From: Methanocorpusculum sp.
GTDB taxonomy: Archaea; Halobacteriota; Methanomicrobia; Methanomicrobiales; Methanocorpusculaceae
Assembly (NCBI GenBank): GCA_017555685.1
Contig: JAFZFW010000018.1
Coordinates: 1 to 18,162 of the forward strand
Reading direction: 5' to 3'
DNA length: 18,162 nt
Shown: one piece after another, positions 6,823 through 14,132 of the stretch
How the letters are laid out: each line of letters starts with the position of its first letter
How positions within the stretch are numbered: the first letter of the stretch is position 1
The notes under the pieces: model-generated
The model's input: the letters and a program-made list of their open reading frames with translations, nothing else
The model's database searches: none
Told to the model about the DNA's origin: nothing
Program-made: the position numbers and the translations under genes

Positions 6823-7560
6823 ATGTCTATTCAGGTCTCCGGAATTACCGGCATCCCTCTTATCAAAACAGGCGACAACATCGCTGAAATCCTCTGCGAA
6901 AAAACCGCATTCGAGGATGGAGACATTGTCTGTATTGCATCCACCATCGTCTCGAAAGCAAACGGCTACCTTCGCGCATTAAAAGACATCGAACCAAGCG
7001 AAGACGCCGTCCGCATCTCCGGACTCACCAAAGAAGACCCGCGTTTTATTCAGGGTATTCTTGACTCTTCCAAAGATATCATCATCGAATACCCGTTCAT
7101 CTTATCCGAAGTCCCCTGCGGACACGTTGGTGTCAGAGCAGGTGTTGACAACAGCAATGTTGAAGGAGAAAATATCATCATCCTCCCGCAGGACCCGATG
7201 GGAGACGCCGCAAAACTCCGCGACGAAATCAAGGCTATCTGCGGAAAAGAAGTCGGCGTCATCATCACTGACACCTGCGGCAGAGCATTCCGCAGAGGAC
7301 AGTGCGGAACAGCCATCGGATGGGCAGGCATGACTGCCATCCGTGACTTCAGAGGCGACCACGACCTCTTCGGCCTTGAACTCGAAATCACCGAAGAAGC
7401 AGTCGTTGACGAAATCGCTGCATTCTCCAACTTCATCATGGGTGAAAGCAACGCCGGAATCCCGGCAGTCAAGTTCTCCGGATGCGGAACCTGGACCGGA
7501 CACGACAACCTCTACTTCACCAAAGAAGAGGACTTCATCAGACGCGCCATCCACATCTAA
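6823..7560 (+). CDS. cofE: Coenzyme F420-0:L-glutamate ligase (F420 gamma-glutamyl ligase)
   Basis: The 245-residue protein matches the archaeal CofE length and motifs: GVRAGVDNSNVEG (103-115), and TDTCGRAFRRGQCGTAIGWAG (149-169), the family block usually written DTFGRPFR...AIG. CofE adds L-glutamate residues through gamma linkages to F420-0 using GTP and a divalent metal, making the polyglutamylated F420 used as hydride carrier in methanogenesis. It is a soluble cytosolic homodimer in characterised relatives. This is the single-domain archaeal form without the FMN-binding C-terminal domain of mycobacterial FbiB. It leads an operon: the HisA/HisF-related gene starts 3 nt after its stop. Its presence is the strongest marker here for an F420-dependent organism. 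Confidence 0.95.
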   Translation: MSIQVSGITGIPLIKTGDNIAEILCEKTAFEDGDIVCIASTIVSKANGYLRALKDIEPSEDAVRISGLTKEDPRFIQGILDSSKDIIIEYPFILSEVPCGHVGVRAGVDNSNVEGENIIILPQDPMGDAAKLRDEIKAICGKEVGVIITDTCGRAFRRGQCGTAIGWAGMTAIRDFRGDHDLFGLELEITEEAVVDEIAAFSNFIMGESNAGIPAVKFSGCGTWTGHDNLYFTKEEDFIRRAIHI

Positions 7561-7563
7561 AGC

Positions 7564-8232
7564 ATGAAAGTAATTCTTGCAGCCGACTTACAAGACGGTC
7601 TGGTCGTACACGGGCAGAGCGGAAACAGAGCAGAATACAAACCGCTTACCTGGGGGCTTTCTCCGTCCGCCGAGCCGCACTCCTACATCGCTGTGATGAA
7701 GCCGAAGTATCTCTACATCGCAGACTTAGACAGAATCGCCTTCTGCGGAGACCACACCGAGACGATTCTGCGCCTGAAAGATGCAGTATCTGAGATGTAT
7801 GTTGACCGCGGCACAGAAATTCCCGAAGAATATCTGCCGGCCCCAATCCACACCATCGTCGGAACTGAGACTATTGATGCCCCATATGAGGAGTTTAGCG
7901 GAGGATATCTCAGCATCGACATCAAAGACGGCGCAGTGATTCCGGGCGGAGAAGCACCCGCAGAGTTTCTGGCTTCCGTCGCGGACACACCGTTTGAAGG
8001 GTTCATCATCTTAAACATCAGCTCGGTTGGAACCGAGTGCGGTATTGACCCGGCATTCGTTGCCACGCTTCGGGCAGTCACCAAAAAGCCGCTCTTCTAC
8101 GGAGGAGGAGTGCGCTCGGAAGCAGACCTGAAAGTCTTAGCTGACGCAGGATTTGACGGGGCAATTGTATCGACTGCAGTTCACAAAGGGGCAATCCCCT
8201 TAGCACTCATTCAGGAGGGAGAGTTTTGTTAA
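7564..8232 (+). CDS. HisA/HisF-related TIM-barrel protein
   Basis: The 222-residue product has the HisA/HisF half-barrel pattern: Asp8 at the end of the first strand (AADLQDG) and Asp119 at the matching place in the second half (LSIDIKDG), the two acid/base positions of HisA. Phosphate-binding loops are FYGGGVRSEAD (178-188) and GAIVSTAVHKG (199-209). It is shorter than HisA (about 240) and its middle diverges, fitting the hisAF-related family known from methanogens, whose function I do not know to be settled. The gene is squeezed between cofE (3-nt gap) and tmk (7-nt overlap). Co-transcription with cofE suggests a coenzyme-pathway isomerase rather than histidine synthesis (inference). Confidence 0.82.
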   Translation: MKVILAADLQDGLVVHGQSGNRAEYKPLTWGLSPSAEPHSYIAVMKPKYLYIADLDRIAFCGDHTETILRLKDAVSEMYVDRGTEIPEEYLPAPIHTIVGTETIDAPYEEFSGGYLSIDIKDGAVIPGGEAPAEFLASVADTPFEGFIILNISSVGTECGIDPAFVATLRAVTKKPLFYGGGVRSEADLKVLADAGFDGAIVSTAVHKGAIPLALIQEGEFC

Positions 8233-8825
8233 TCACACTGGAAGGAATTGACGGGTCCGGGAAATCCACGCTGTACCGCGGCTTGGAAGAGAGATTAGCG
8301 GATTTAAACCCGCTCTTTACCCGTGAGCCGGGATCCCCGTACTTAGGAGATGCCGTCCGCCATGCTATCGCAGAAAACAGTGACCCGTTAGCAGAAGCAG
8401 CACTGTTTGTCGCAGACCATGCAGTGCACTTAGCAACCGTTGTCCGCCCTGCACTGGAAGAGGGAAGACTGGTTATCTCCGACCGGTACTCTGACTCCCG
8501 CTTTGCATATCAGCAGGTGTCTCTTGCAGGATACCACGAGAACCCCAAAGAATGGCTGACTGCCGTACATGCCCGCTGGTCAATTGTCCCGGACATCACC
8601 TTCCTGCTGCTTATCTCTCCAAAGACCGCGCTTTCACGCCTTGGCGACCGCGGGGAGCGGGAACACTTCGAGCAGGAAGAGTTCTTAGAGGAAGTCCAGA
8701 AGAACTATCTGGCACGGATGGAGGAAAACCCGACGCGGTTCATTTTAGTGGATGCAGAACTCAATCCGGAGACCATCCTCGATTTCGTGGAAAAGAGTAT
8801 CCGCGAGCGGATAAACAAACAGTAA
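8226..8825 (+). CDS. tmk: Thymidylate kinase (dTMP kinase)
   Basis: The 199-residue product has the P-loop GIDGSGKST (7-15), the dTMP-binding FTREPGSPYLG (31-41), the DRY motif 86-88 (ISDRYSDS), and a LID-like segment SRLGDRGEREHFEQ (137-150). These define thymidylate kinase, which makes dTDP from dTMP with ATP. The start codon is TTG at 8226, placed 7 nt after a strong GGAGG (8214-8218). An ATG start would delete the P-loop. It overlaps the preceding gene by 7 nt, so it is the last gene of the cofE operon. In the helix after the TREPG motif no large insertion is seen, in keeping with the short archaeal form. Confidence 0.94.
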   Translation: MLITLEGIDGSGKSTLYRGLEERLADLNPLFTREPGSPYLGDAVRHAIAENSDPLAEAALFVADHAVHLATVVRPALEEGRLVISDRYSDSRFAYQQVSLAGYHENPKEWLTAVHARWSIVPDITFLLLISPKTALSRLGDRGEREHFEQEEFLEEVQKNYLARMEENPTRFILVDAELNPETILDFVEKSIRERINKQ

Positions 8826-8842
8826 GAGGGGAGTTCCCCTCT
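8825..8842. terminator. GC-rich hairpin between convergent genes
   Basis: AGAGGGG (8825-8831) pairs perfectly with CCCCTCT (8836-8842) across an AGTT loop, beginning at the last base of the tmk stop codon and followed by CTATTTT. It sits exactly between the convergent tmk and carboxymuconolactone-decarboxylase-like genes, so it could end transcription of the plus-strand operon. Confidence 0.5.
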
Positions 8843-8847
8843 CTATT

Positions 8848-9285
8848 TTACTTGAAGATTGATTCTGCCGCTGTCTTTCCGTAGACATAGGCAGGCATTC
8901 CGGCAAGCATGAAGGCAACACGAAGTGCTTCATCAACTTCGCCTAACGTGATGCCGAGATTTTTTGCACCCTGCAGCTGAGCGTGTACTGCATGGCTGTC
9001 ACGCATAGAAGCAGCGACAGCAATCGCCATCAGCTTTTTCTGCTTTCTGGAGAGAAGCCCGTCTGCCCAGATGTAGGAGTCGAGCTTTAAGACCGCGTCA
9101 TGCATTGCCGGGTCGGATTCGGCAAGGGTTCTGAAGAAAACCGGAACATGTCCGATTTTTGATTCGAGGTCATGGTGTTTTCCAGGGAACCCTCCACCGT
9201 CTTTGGAAGAGACGGCACAAGTACCTCCGGACATAGTAGTTCCGCCTTCTTTGGACGGAATGCAGGGATCAGACTTTGGTGTCAT
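8848..9285 (-). CDS. AhpD/carboxymuconolactone-decarboxylase-like protein lacking the CxxC pair
   Basis: The 145-residue product has the all-helical CMD core from about residue 40: FFRTLAESDPAMHDAVL, then KQKKLMAIAVAASMRDSHAVHAQLQGAKNLG (81-111), then GEVDEALRVAFMLAGMPAY. In redox-active AhpD proteins this helix pair carries C-x2-C-x3-H. Here His101 is kept, but the Cys positions are Met94 and Ser97, so a thiol peroxidase-reductase role is unlikely. The first 36 residues are not part of the domain and contain Cys8 and Cys23. Met18 (9234) is a possible alternative start. A TATA-like AGTTATAGT about 24 bp upstream of 9285 fits the longer, leaderless form. It is divergent from the FMN reductase gene. 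The function is unknown. Confidence 0.8.
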   Translation of the reverse strand: MTPKSDPCIPSKEGGTTMSGGTCAVSSKDGGGFPGKHHDLESKIGHVPVFFRTLAESDPAMHDAVLKLDSYIWADGLLSRKQKKLMAIAVAASMRDSHAVHAQLQGAKNLGITLGEVDEALRVAFMLAGMPAYVYGKTAAESIFK

Positions 9286-9303
9286 ACTATCTCATATGGC
9301 GGC

Positions 9304-9314
9304 TGACTATAACT
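9304..9314 (-). promoter_or_regulatory. Candidate TATA box for the CMD-like gene
   Basis: Read on the minus strand the element is CAGTTATAGTC, about 20-29 bp before the ATG at 9285. It lies 40 bp from the divergent TATA box of the flavoprotein gene. Confidence 0.35.
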
Positions 9315-9348
9315 GAGTGGAGTTTGAGGAAGTATTCGCTAAACCCCA

Positions 9349-9360
9349 CGTTATAAATAC
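9349..9360 (+). promoter_or_regulatory. TATA box that decides the flavoprotein start
   Basis: CGTTATAAATAC is a near-consensus archaeal TATA box about 28 bp before the ATG at 9383. It makes that ATG the start of a leaderless mRNA, and it rules out the upstream in-frame start at 9317, which would lie before the promoter. Confidence 0.6.
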
Positions 9361-9382
9361 TTCAAAAGAAAAATTCATTTTT

Positions 9383-9988
9383 ATGACGAAAATGGTAGCG
9401 GCTATCCTCGGCAGCAATATTCTTGGAGGAAATACCGATAAACTCCTGAAGGAAGCAATACGGGGCGTAGAGGATGCGGGTTGTACTGTTGAAAGAATCA
9501 ACGCTGCCCACATCAATGTTCACGCCTGCATGCAGACATTCGGCTGCATGTTCGAACCCCGGTGCGCAATCGAGGACGGTTTTGATAAATACTTCAATAT
9601 CTTAAAGAAAGCCGACGGCGTAATCGTTGCATCTCCAGTGATGACCTACGGAGTGCCCGGAGCACTAAAATCGTTTATCGACCGGTGTCAGCCGTTTTAT
9701 ATGGCAAAATACTACCGAAAGCAGCCGTTTATCAAGCCGGACCATGCAAAAATCCGCAAAATGCTCTTCATCTGCATCGGAGGTATGGACAAAGACGATA
9801 TCTTTGTCGGCCCTACACTGACCATGAAGGCATTCTCCGACATCATCGATGCAAAATACTCTGATGAGCTTCTGCAAAATGACATGGATACCATCGGAAA
9901 CATCGAGAAGAAGCCGGAGGTATTAGCTGCCGCATACGAGAAAGGATTTGCTCTTGGAAAAGGAATCGTCGATGCACGTCAGGAGTGA
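9383..9988 (+). CDS. NAD(P)H-dependent FMN reductase / iron-sulfur flavoprotein-like protein
   Basis: From ATG 9383 the product has 201 residues. The flavodoxin-like FMN loop is GSNILGGNTDKLLKEA (10-25), and SPVMTYGVPGALKSFIDR (84-101) is the second flavin and dimer contact region typical of this family. Between them lies a Cys segment, C49-x5-C55-x5-C61-x3-D. Iron-sulfur flavoproteins of methanogens have C-x2-C-x2-C-x4-7-C. Here the second Cys is Thr52, so only three ligands remain and a standard [4Fe-4S] cluster would need an outside ligand. The family passes electrons from ferredoxin or NAD(P)H to small acceptors. The gene overlaps the alkylation-repair gene by 17 nt. A longer reading frame opens at 9317, but its first 22 residues precede the TATA box. 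Confidence 0.86.
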   Translation: MTKMVAAILGSNILGGNTDKLLKEAIRGVEDAGCTVERINAAHINVHACMQTFGCMFEPRCAIEDGFDKYFNILKKADGVIVASPVMTYGVPGALKSFIDRCQPFYMAKYYRKQPFIKPDHAKIRKMLFICIGGMDKDDIFVGPTLTMKAFSDIIDAKYSDELLQNDMDTIGNIEKKPEVLAAAYEKGFALGKGIVDARQE

Positions 9989-10649
9989 GTTGGAAAAACT
10001 CGCTGAGCCCAAGTATCAGAAGTTCTCCTCCTCCCTGCTCCCGGGTGTGGAAAACATTTTAGGAGTCAGAATCCCGAAGCTCCGGGTGCTTGCAAAGCAG
10101 ATTGCCAAAGAGAACTGGAAGGAATTCTTAGAGGATGCAAAAGACGATTCCTTCGAAGAGATTCTGCTCCAAGGTCTGGTTATCGGCTATGCAAAGGCAA
10201 GCACGACAGAAATTATCACTGCACTTGATGCCTTTGTCCCGAAAATCGATAACTGGTCGGTCTGCGACAGCACGGCAATGAGCCTCAAAGCCGCAAAGAA
10301 CCATCCGGCATACTTTGGCTACGCGAAAGCATGCCTCGCGGAGGGAACAGAGTTTTCTGTCCGCTTCGGGCTTGTACTGCTGACGGCGCATTTCGTATCC
10401 GATGAGTATATCGACGCGGTGTTAGAGATTCTTGAAAACACCAGACTTTCGGGCTACTATGCAAAGATGGCGTGTGCGTGGGCGGTCTCGGAATGCTATG
10501 TGAAGTATCCGGAAAAGACCGAACGCTGGCTTGCTGCGGCAAAACTGGATGACTGGACGCTGAACAAATCCATTCAGAAGATAAAAGAGTCTTTGCGGGT
10601 GAGTGCTGAGGATAAAGAGCGGCTTGACGGGATGAAGCGGAGAGAGTAA
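9972..10649 (+). CDS. AlkD-like DNA alkylation repair protein (HEAT-like repeats)
   Basis: The 225-residue product matches the COG4912 type of DNA alkylation repair protein throughout: YQKFSSSLLPG (15-25), GVRIPKLRVLAKQI (31-44), DNWSVCDS (93-100) with Trp95 and Asp99, RFGLVLL (131-137), YYAKMACAWA (162-171), and WTLNKSIQKIKESLRVS (195-211). These correspond to the catalytic Trp/Asp and Arg positions of AlkD, which removes positively charged N3- or N7-alkylated bases without flipping them. The start ATG 9972 is chosen because it has an AAGGA element upstream and begins the conserved domain; a TTG 24 nt further upstream is less likely. It overlaps the flavoprotein gene by 17 nt and so is probably co-transcribed. 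Its stop abuts the stop of the convergent gene. Confidence 0.88.
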   Translation: MHVRSELEKLAEPKYQKFSSSLLPGVENILGVRIPKLRVLAKQIAKENWKEFLEDAKDDSFEEILLQGLVIGYAKASTTEIITALDAFVPKIDNWSVCDSTAMSLKAAKNHPAYFGYAKACLAEGTEFSVRFGLVLLTAHFVSDEYIDAVLEILENTRLSGYYAKMACAWAVSECYVKYPEKTERWLAAAKLDDWTLNKSIQKIKESLRVSAEDKERLDGMKRRE

Positions 10650-11414
10650 TTACTGCATTCTCATCCGCTCATCATAGGTGCGAAGGGCCCTTACCATATC
10701 CACATAGCGGAACTCAGGCCAGGTCGGCACACAGAAGTAAACTGCCGCTTCGTTTCCGTTTGCAAGCCACGGCAGGAAGTTCGATGTCCGGCGGTCGTTG
10801 GCTGTGCGGAGAATCAGGTCAACTGCCGGCATGTCTCCTAACGGATACATGGTCTCGGTGAGTTTGTCCGGCGTGATATCTTCAAGCGTGATACTGCCAT
10901 CCTGATACGCGGAAACTACCCGGCGTGCAGTCTCGACGATCTCATTTCTGCCCCCGTAGGCAAGGGCGAAATGCACATAATAATCATGGAAGTCGCGGGT
11001 TCGCTCTTCCACCGCCTCGATTTCCTTGAGAACATGCGGCGGGATAAGCGTTCTGTCGCCGACAACGGTGACATTGATTTTATTCTCAACAATACGGGCA
11101 TCGGTTAACATCTGTGTGAACTTTTCCACGAAAAGGTCCATCAGACCGTTTACCTCCGCCGAATCGCGTTTGAAGTTCTCGGTGGAGAATGCATAGAAGG
11201 TAACATGTCTGATGTCAAGCTTCTTTGCCCACTCAAGAACCCGAAGAGTCGTCTCAGCACCGAGCTTGTGTCCCGTATCAACACTTAACCCCCGCTCCCG
11301 TGCATACCGGCGGTTTCCATCCTGAATGATGGCGACATGCTGCGGAGTGTACGTCAGTTTCCGGAGAACTGACTCTGCATAGATACGTTCTGCTGCGGCA
11401 CGGAGACGCTTCAA
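10650..11414 (-). CDS. uppS: cis-Prenyltransferase (polyprenyl diphosphate synthase, UppS family)
   Basis: The 254-residue protein has the catalytic HVAIIQDGNRRYAR (26-39) with Asp32, the YAFSTENFKR block (74-83), and the C-terminal ILRTANDRRTSNFLPW (201-216) followed by a WPEF motif. These mark a cis-prenyltransferase. In archaea it extends geranylgeranyl diphosphate with isopentenyl diphosphate to make the long polyprenyl carrier for glycan and N-glycosylation steps at the membrane. The start codon is TTG at 11414, preceded by a textbook GAGGTGAT ribosome binding site (11422-11429 on the minus strand), and it overlaps the radical SAM stop (TTGA). It is the third gene of the lysS operon. The Gln before DGN is commonly Met or Leu. 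Confidence 0.93.
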   Translation of the reverse strand: MKRLRAAAERIYAESVLRKLTYTPQHVAIIQDGNRRYARERGLSVDTGHKLGAETTLRVLEWAKKLDIRHVTFYAFSTENFKRDSAEVNGLMDLFVEKFTQMLTDARIVENKINVTVVGDRTLIPPHVLKEIEAVEERTRDFHDYYVHFALAYGGRNEIVETARRVVSAYQDGSITLEDITPDKLTETMYPLGDMPAVDLILRTANDRRTSNFLPWLANGNEAAVYFCVPTWPEFRYVDMVRALRTYDERMRMQ

Positions 11415-12415
11415 AGAGGAATCACCTCAACAATCATACCATCGTTGGGGTAACGCTCGATAATCTTTCTCTCGCCGCCGAACTTGCGCGGGATTTTTCT
11501 CATCTGCTGCCAGTCAAGTTCGATGGTTCCGTCCTCCATCTCCTCATAGTAGCTTCCCGGACGCATCAGCGAGAGAATCATCTCAAGGTCATCTAACGGA
11601 TCCATAACACCGTACATGATAGTGCCGTCCTCGGTAATCATGTCAAACGGACGGGCAGAGTTTCTGGCGATGCGCTTTAAGCGTTCGCGAAGCTGTACGG
11701 AGTCCTTGAAGGTGGAGGTACAGTAGTGTACCTTCGGATAACCGTTGACCTCGCCAGCCCACTTGGTCGAGCCTTTGATGGCGTTACAGAGCGGGTTAAT
11801 CGGTTCGAGCTTTCGAAGGCGCATAGCTTCAGCACAGGCGTCTCCCCATTCGAGCTGGTTGATGTTGAAGAAGTCAAGCGAGTCGAAGAGCGGGAAGAAG
11901 TGGCGAAGTCCCTGCAGAGAGGGCACTTCAATTCCCACATCAAAGCCCATGCGTTTAGCTGCCGCGATGGACTTCGGATACTCTGACTCCATAATACCCG
12001 CCCATTCCTCATGCGGCGGGTGCATGCGGATTTCATCCACACACGACTGCAGAGCTGCTAAGTCCTCTTCGGTCGGAGCGCGGCCGGTGTATAAGTGGAT
12101 GTGGTGGTCTTCACCGAAGTGCTTTTTGAGGGCAGTACAGAACTCAACGACCCGCTCGATTACCAAAAGCGGTTCGCCTCCGGTAACACCGGTTCCAAGA
12201 GCATCCATGATTTCTGCCTCTTCGATTGCTTCTTCCGGTGTTGTTACCTGCTGGTCGTTTGCAAAGATGACGTCCACGTCCTTTCTCTCTTCGGAAAGCG
12301 GACAGTACCAGCAGGTTCTGTCGCACAGACCGGAGATGAAGAGCACAAGCTTTGCTCCCTGATAACAAAGCTTGCATCCTTCGGAAAGGTTTCTGGGGAT
12401 TTTGTCTTTCGCCAT
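11411..12415 (-). CDS. Archaeal radical SAM protein, COG2108-like, function unassigned
   Basis: The 334-residue protein has two Cys motifs near its N-terminus: GCKLC (Cys14, Cys17), and CDRTCWYC (Cys31, Cys35, Cys38), the radical SAM cluster motif. They are joined by QGAKLVLFISGL. GGEP at 79-82 is the SAM-binding strand. This N-terminal CxxC plus CxxxCxxCPLS pattern is that of the COG2108 group of archaeal proteins distantly related to pyruvate formate-lyase activase, with no function I know of. The last 60 residues are a charged beta-rich tail. It begins 2 nt after the lysS stop without a clear ribosome binding site, so translation is probably coupled, and it overlaps uppS by 4 nt. The operon suggests a translation- or isoprenoid-linked role (inference only). 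Confidence 0.88.
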   Translation of the reverse strand: MAKDKIPRNLSEGCKLCYQGAKLVLFISGLCDRTCWYCPLSEERKDVDVIFANDQQVTTPEEAIEEAEIMDALGTGVTGGEPLLVIERVVEFCTALKKHFGEDHHIHLYTGRAPTEEDLAALQSCVDEIRMHPPHEEWAGIMESEYPKSIAAAKRMGFDVGIEVPSLQGLRHFFPLFDSLDFFNINQLEWGDACAEAMRLRKLEPINPLCNAIKGSTKWAGEVNGYPKVHYCTSTFKDSVQLRERLKRIARNSARPFDMITEDGTIMYGVMDPLDDLEMILSLMRPGSYYEEMEDGTIELDWQQMRKIPRKFGGERKIIERYPNDGMIVEVIPL

Positions 12416-12417
12416 GA

Positions 12418-13932
12418 TTATGCCATTAATGCAAGACGGGCAAGAGTTTCTTCGCGGCCTAATGCCTCTAAGAACCAGCCAAGACGCGGACCTCTGTCTG
12501 CACCTAAGAATGCGCGGTATACTGCAGTGAAGACGTCCTTTCCAGTGACTCCGTGTGCTTCTGCTGCGTCATAGACTGCATTGTGGATGATGTCTGCCTT
12601 CCACTCGGCGTCTTTGATGGCTGCTGCGTATGCGGCAACAGCTGCTTTGACATTGGCCGGCTCGTTTGCGGCAACTTCCGGTAAGGTCTCGGCGATAGCG
12701 AACTTTGCGTCCTCCGGAGCGTAGCGCTCGAGCCAGATTCTTGCACGGTTTGCCTGGTCGAGGGTTGCGTTTCTGTCGGCAACCTCGTATCCGCTGCGCT
12801 CTAACATGGAGAAGAGATCCTCATCAGTTCTGGCAATCTGGACAACAGTGGTCATGTGGCGGAACGGAATAGCAGACTGCGGGGAGTTAATCTTGGAGAG
12901 CTCGTACTCGCGGGAGTCGCCTGCACGTGCTGCACGGTCGTACTCGTCGATTAAGCGTAAGAGTCCCATTCCCGGATCGAAGGCGATGGTCTTGTCCGGC
13001 TTGGTCTTGGCAATTAAGAAGCGAAGAACCTCCGGCGGTACGATGTCAAGCATATCGCGGATGGTGAGGACTACGCCCTTGGAGGAATGCATCTCGCCCT
13101 TTCCTTTGAGACTGATCCACTCGTAGGTTACCGGGACCGGCTCCTGGTAGTCGTAGATTTCGCGGGTGATGAGCTTTCCGGTATCGTAGGATCCTCCAGG
13201 GGATGCGTGGTCTTTTCCGAACGGCTCAACGGTGACACCGTGGGTTGCCCATCTCATCGGCCAGTCAACACGCCAGACGAGTTTTCCTTCTCCCTTGGAG
13301 TAGTCGGAGACGCCTTCGTGTCCGCACGGGCACTTGTAGGTGACGGTGTGGTTTTCGACATCGTGGGAGAGAATCTGTGCACGGGAAATCTGACCGCAGT
13401 TTCCACAGATTGGGTAGTACGGAGTCCAGCCTTCCTCAAGCTGTCTGCCGGAGACACGCTCTAAGATTTCCTTAATCTCTTCTGCGTGGATTAATGCCTT
13501 GGCAATCTGCTCGGTAAACATTCCGGAGCGGTATGCTTCGCTGGTTCTGATGACACGCGGGTGGATGTCTAACTCCTCGATTGCAGACAGGAATGGTTCG
13601 AGGAAGTGTTCTGCATAGCTTTTGTGCTGTCCGCACGGGCACGGGATGTCGGAGACCGGCCAGCCGATATATTTCTGGTATTCGTCGGAGAGGAATGGGT
13701 AGACTTTGCGCAGTGGGTCAAAGTCGTCTGCGATATAGACAAGCTCTGCTTCGGTGCCGCGGGCAAGGAGAGCTTTGTAGATCATGTCTCCGGTCATGAC
13801 TTCACGCATGTTTCCAAGGTGGATCGGACCAGACGGGGTGATACCGGTCGCAACTCTCTGCGGGGCATCGGATGGGACCTGAGCAGCCTTCGCATCTGCC
13901 CAGTGGATTTTCTCATGTACTTTTTCTTCCAT
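12418..13932 (-). CDS. lysS: Class I lysyl-tRNA synthetase
   Basis: The 504-residue protein has the class I signatures: PIHLGN (36-41) for HIGH and MHSSKG (281-286) for KMSKS, with GITPSG before the first and WISLKGKGE before the second. It has the archaeal metal-binding Cys set (Cys176, Cys179, Cys201, Cys203) and an extra CPC at 98-100. It attaches lysine to tRNA-Lys and replaces the class II enzyme in many euryarchaea. The start chosen is ATG 13932, since GGTGA lies 7 nt before it (13941-13945). In-frame TTG (13947) and GTG (13944) further out overlap that site and would add five or four residues. It is first in an operon with a radical SAM gene and uppS. The C-terminal third is the Ala-rich helical anticodon-binding region. 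Confidence 0.95.
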   Translation of the reverse strand: MEEKVHEKIHWADAKAAQVPSDAPQRVATGITPSGPIHLGNMREVMTGDMIYKALLARGTEAELVYIADDFDPLRKVYPFLSDEYQKYIGWPVSDIPCPCGQHKSYAEHFLEPFLSAIEELDIHPRVIRTSEAYRSGMFTEQIAKALIHAEEIKEILERVSGRQLEEGWTPYYPICGNCGQISRAQILSHDVENHTVTYKCPCGHEGVSDYSKGEGKLVWRVDWPMRWATHGVTVEPFGKDHASPGGSYDTGKLITREIYDYQEPVPVTYEWISLKGKGEMHSSKGVVLTIRDMLDIVPPEVLRFLIAKTKPDKTIAFDPGMGLLRLIDEYDRAARAGDSREYELSKINSPQSAIPFRHMTTVVQIARTDEDLFSMLERSGYEVADRNATLDQANRARIWLERYAPEDAKFAIAETLPEVAANEPANVKAAVAAYAAAIKDAEWKADIIHNAVYDAAEAHGVTGKDVFTAVYRAFLGADRGPRLGWFLEALGREETLARLALMA

Positions 13933-13960
13933 ATTGAGTTTCACCAAAAATGGATGTGTC

Positions 13961-13981
13961 TGTATATATGGAACTTATAGA
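13961..13981 (-). promoter_or_regulatory. Promoter of the lysS operon
   Basis: On the minus strand, CTATAAG (13974-13980) and ATATATA (13963-13969) are both possible TATA boxes. The outer one places the transcript start near 13951, which keeps the GGTGA site in a leader of about 19 nt, so it is preferred. Confidence 0.45.
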
Positions 13982-14101
13982 GAGATAATACTTGGGTGGT
14001 TCAGGTGTTTGCAGAACTCTGATGCCGCATCGAAAAAATATTTCCAGACAAAAAAATCAGAACCCGCCCCGCAGAACATGCGGACGCGGAAAAATAAAAG
14101 G

Positions 14102-14123
14102 TGAACTGAATTGCTTCAGTTCA
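14102..14123. terminator. Perfect 9-bp stem terminator after the AGCS gene
   Basis: TGAACTGAA (14102-14110) pairs with TTCAGTTCA (14115-14123) around TTGC, starting 10 nt beyond the AGCS stop on the minus strand. The minus strand then reads CACCTTTTATTTTTCC, so the hairpin is followed by a T-rich tract. The rest of 13981-14101 contains no gene that I can support. Confidence 0.55.
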
Positions 14124-14132
14124 GAAAGGGTC

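Noticed and set aside
9317..9382. N-terminal extension of 22 residues on the flavoprotein
   Set aside because: A near-consensus TATA box at 9351-9358 lies within it, and the FMN loop begins just after ATG 9383.
11745..12362. 205-codon plus-strand frame, and other long antisense frames (6231-6773, 14722-15249, 16325-17086)
   Set aside because: They mirror well-supported genes. Their composition is rich in Ser, Arg and Pro and shows no domain, as expected from codon bias on the other strand.
13933..13947. TTG or GTG start for lysS giving four or five extra residues
   Set aside because: These codons overlap the GGTGA ribosome binding site that is ideally placed for ATG 13932.
13981..14101. Possible small RNA or tRNA in the lysS-AGCS gap
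   Set aside because: Short GC stems (for example CCGC/GCGG near 14077-14091) occur, but there is no cloverleaf, T-loop or C/D box pair. The hairpin at 14102-14123 is better read as a terminator.
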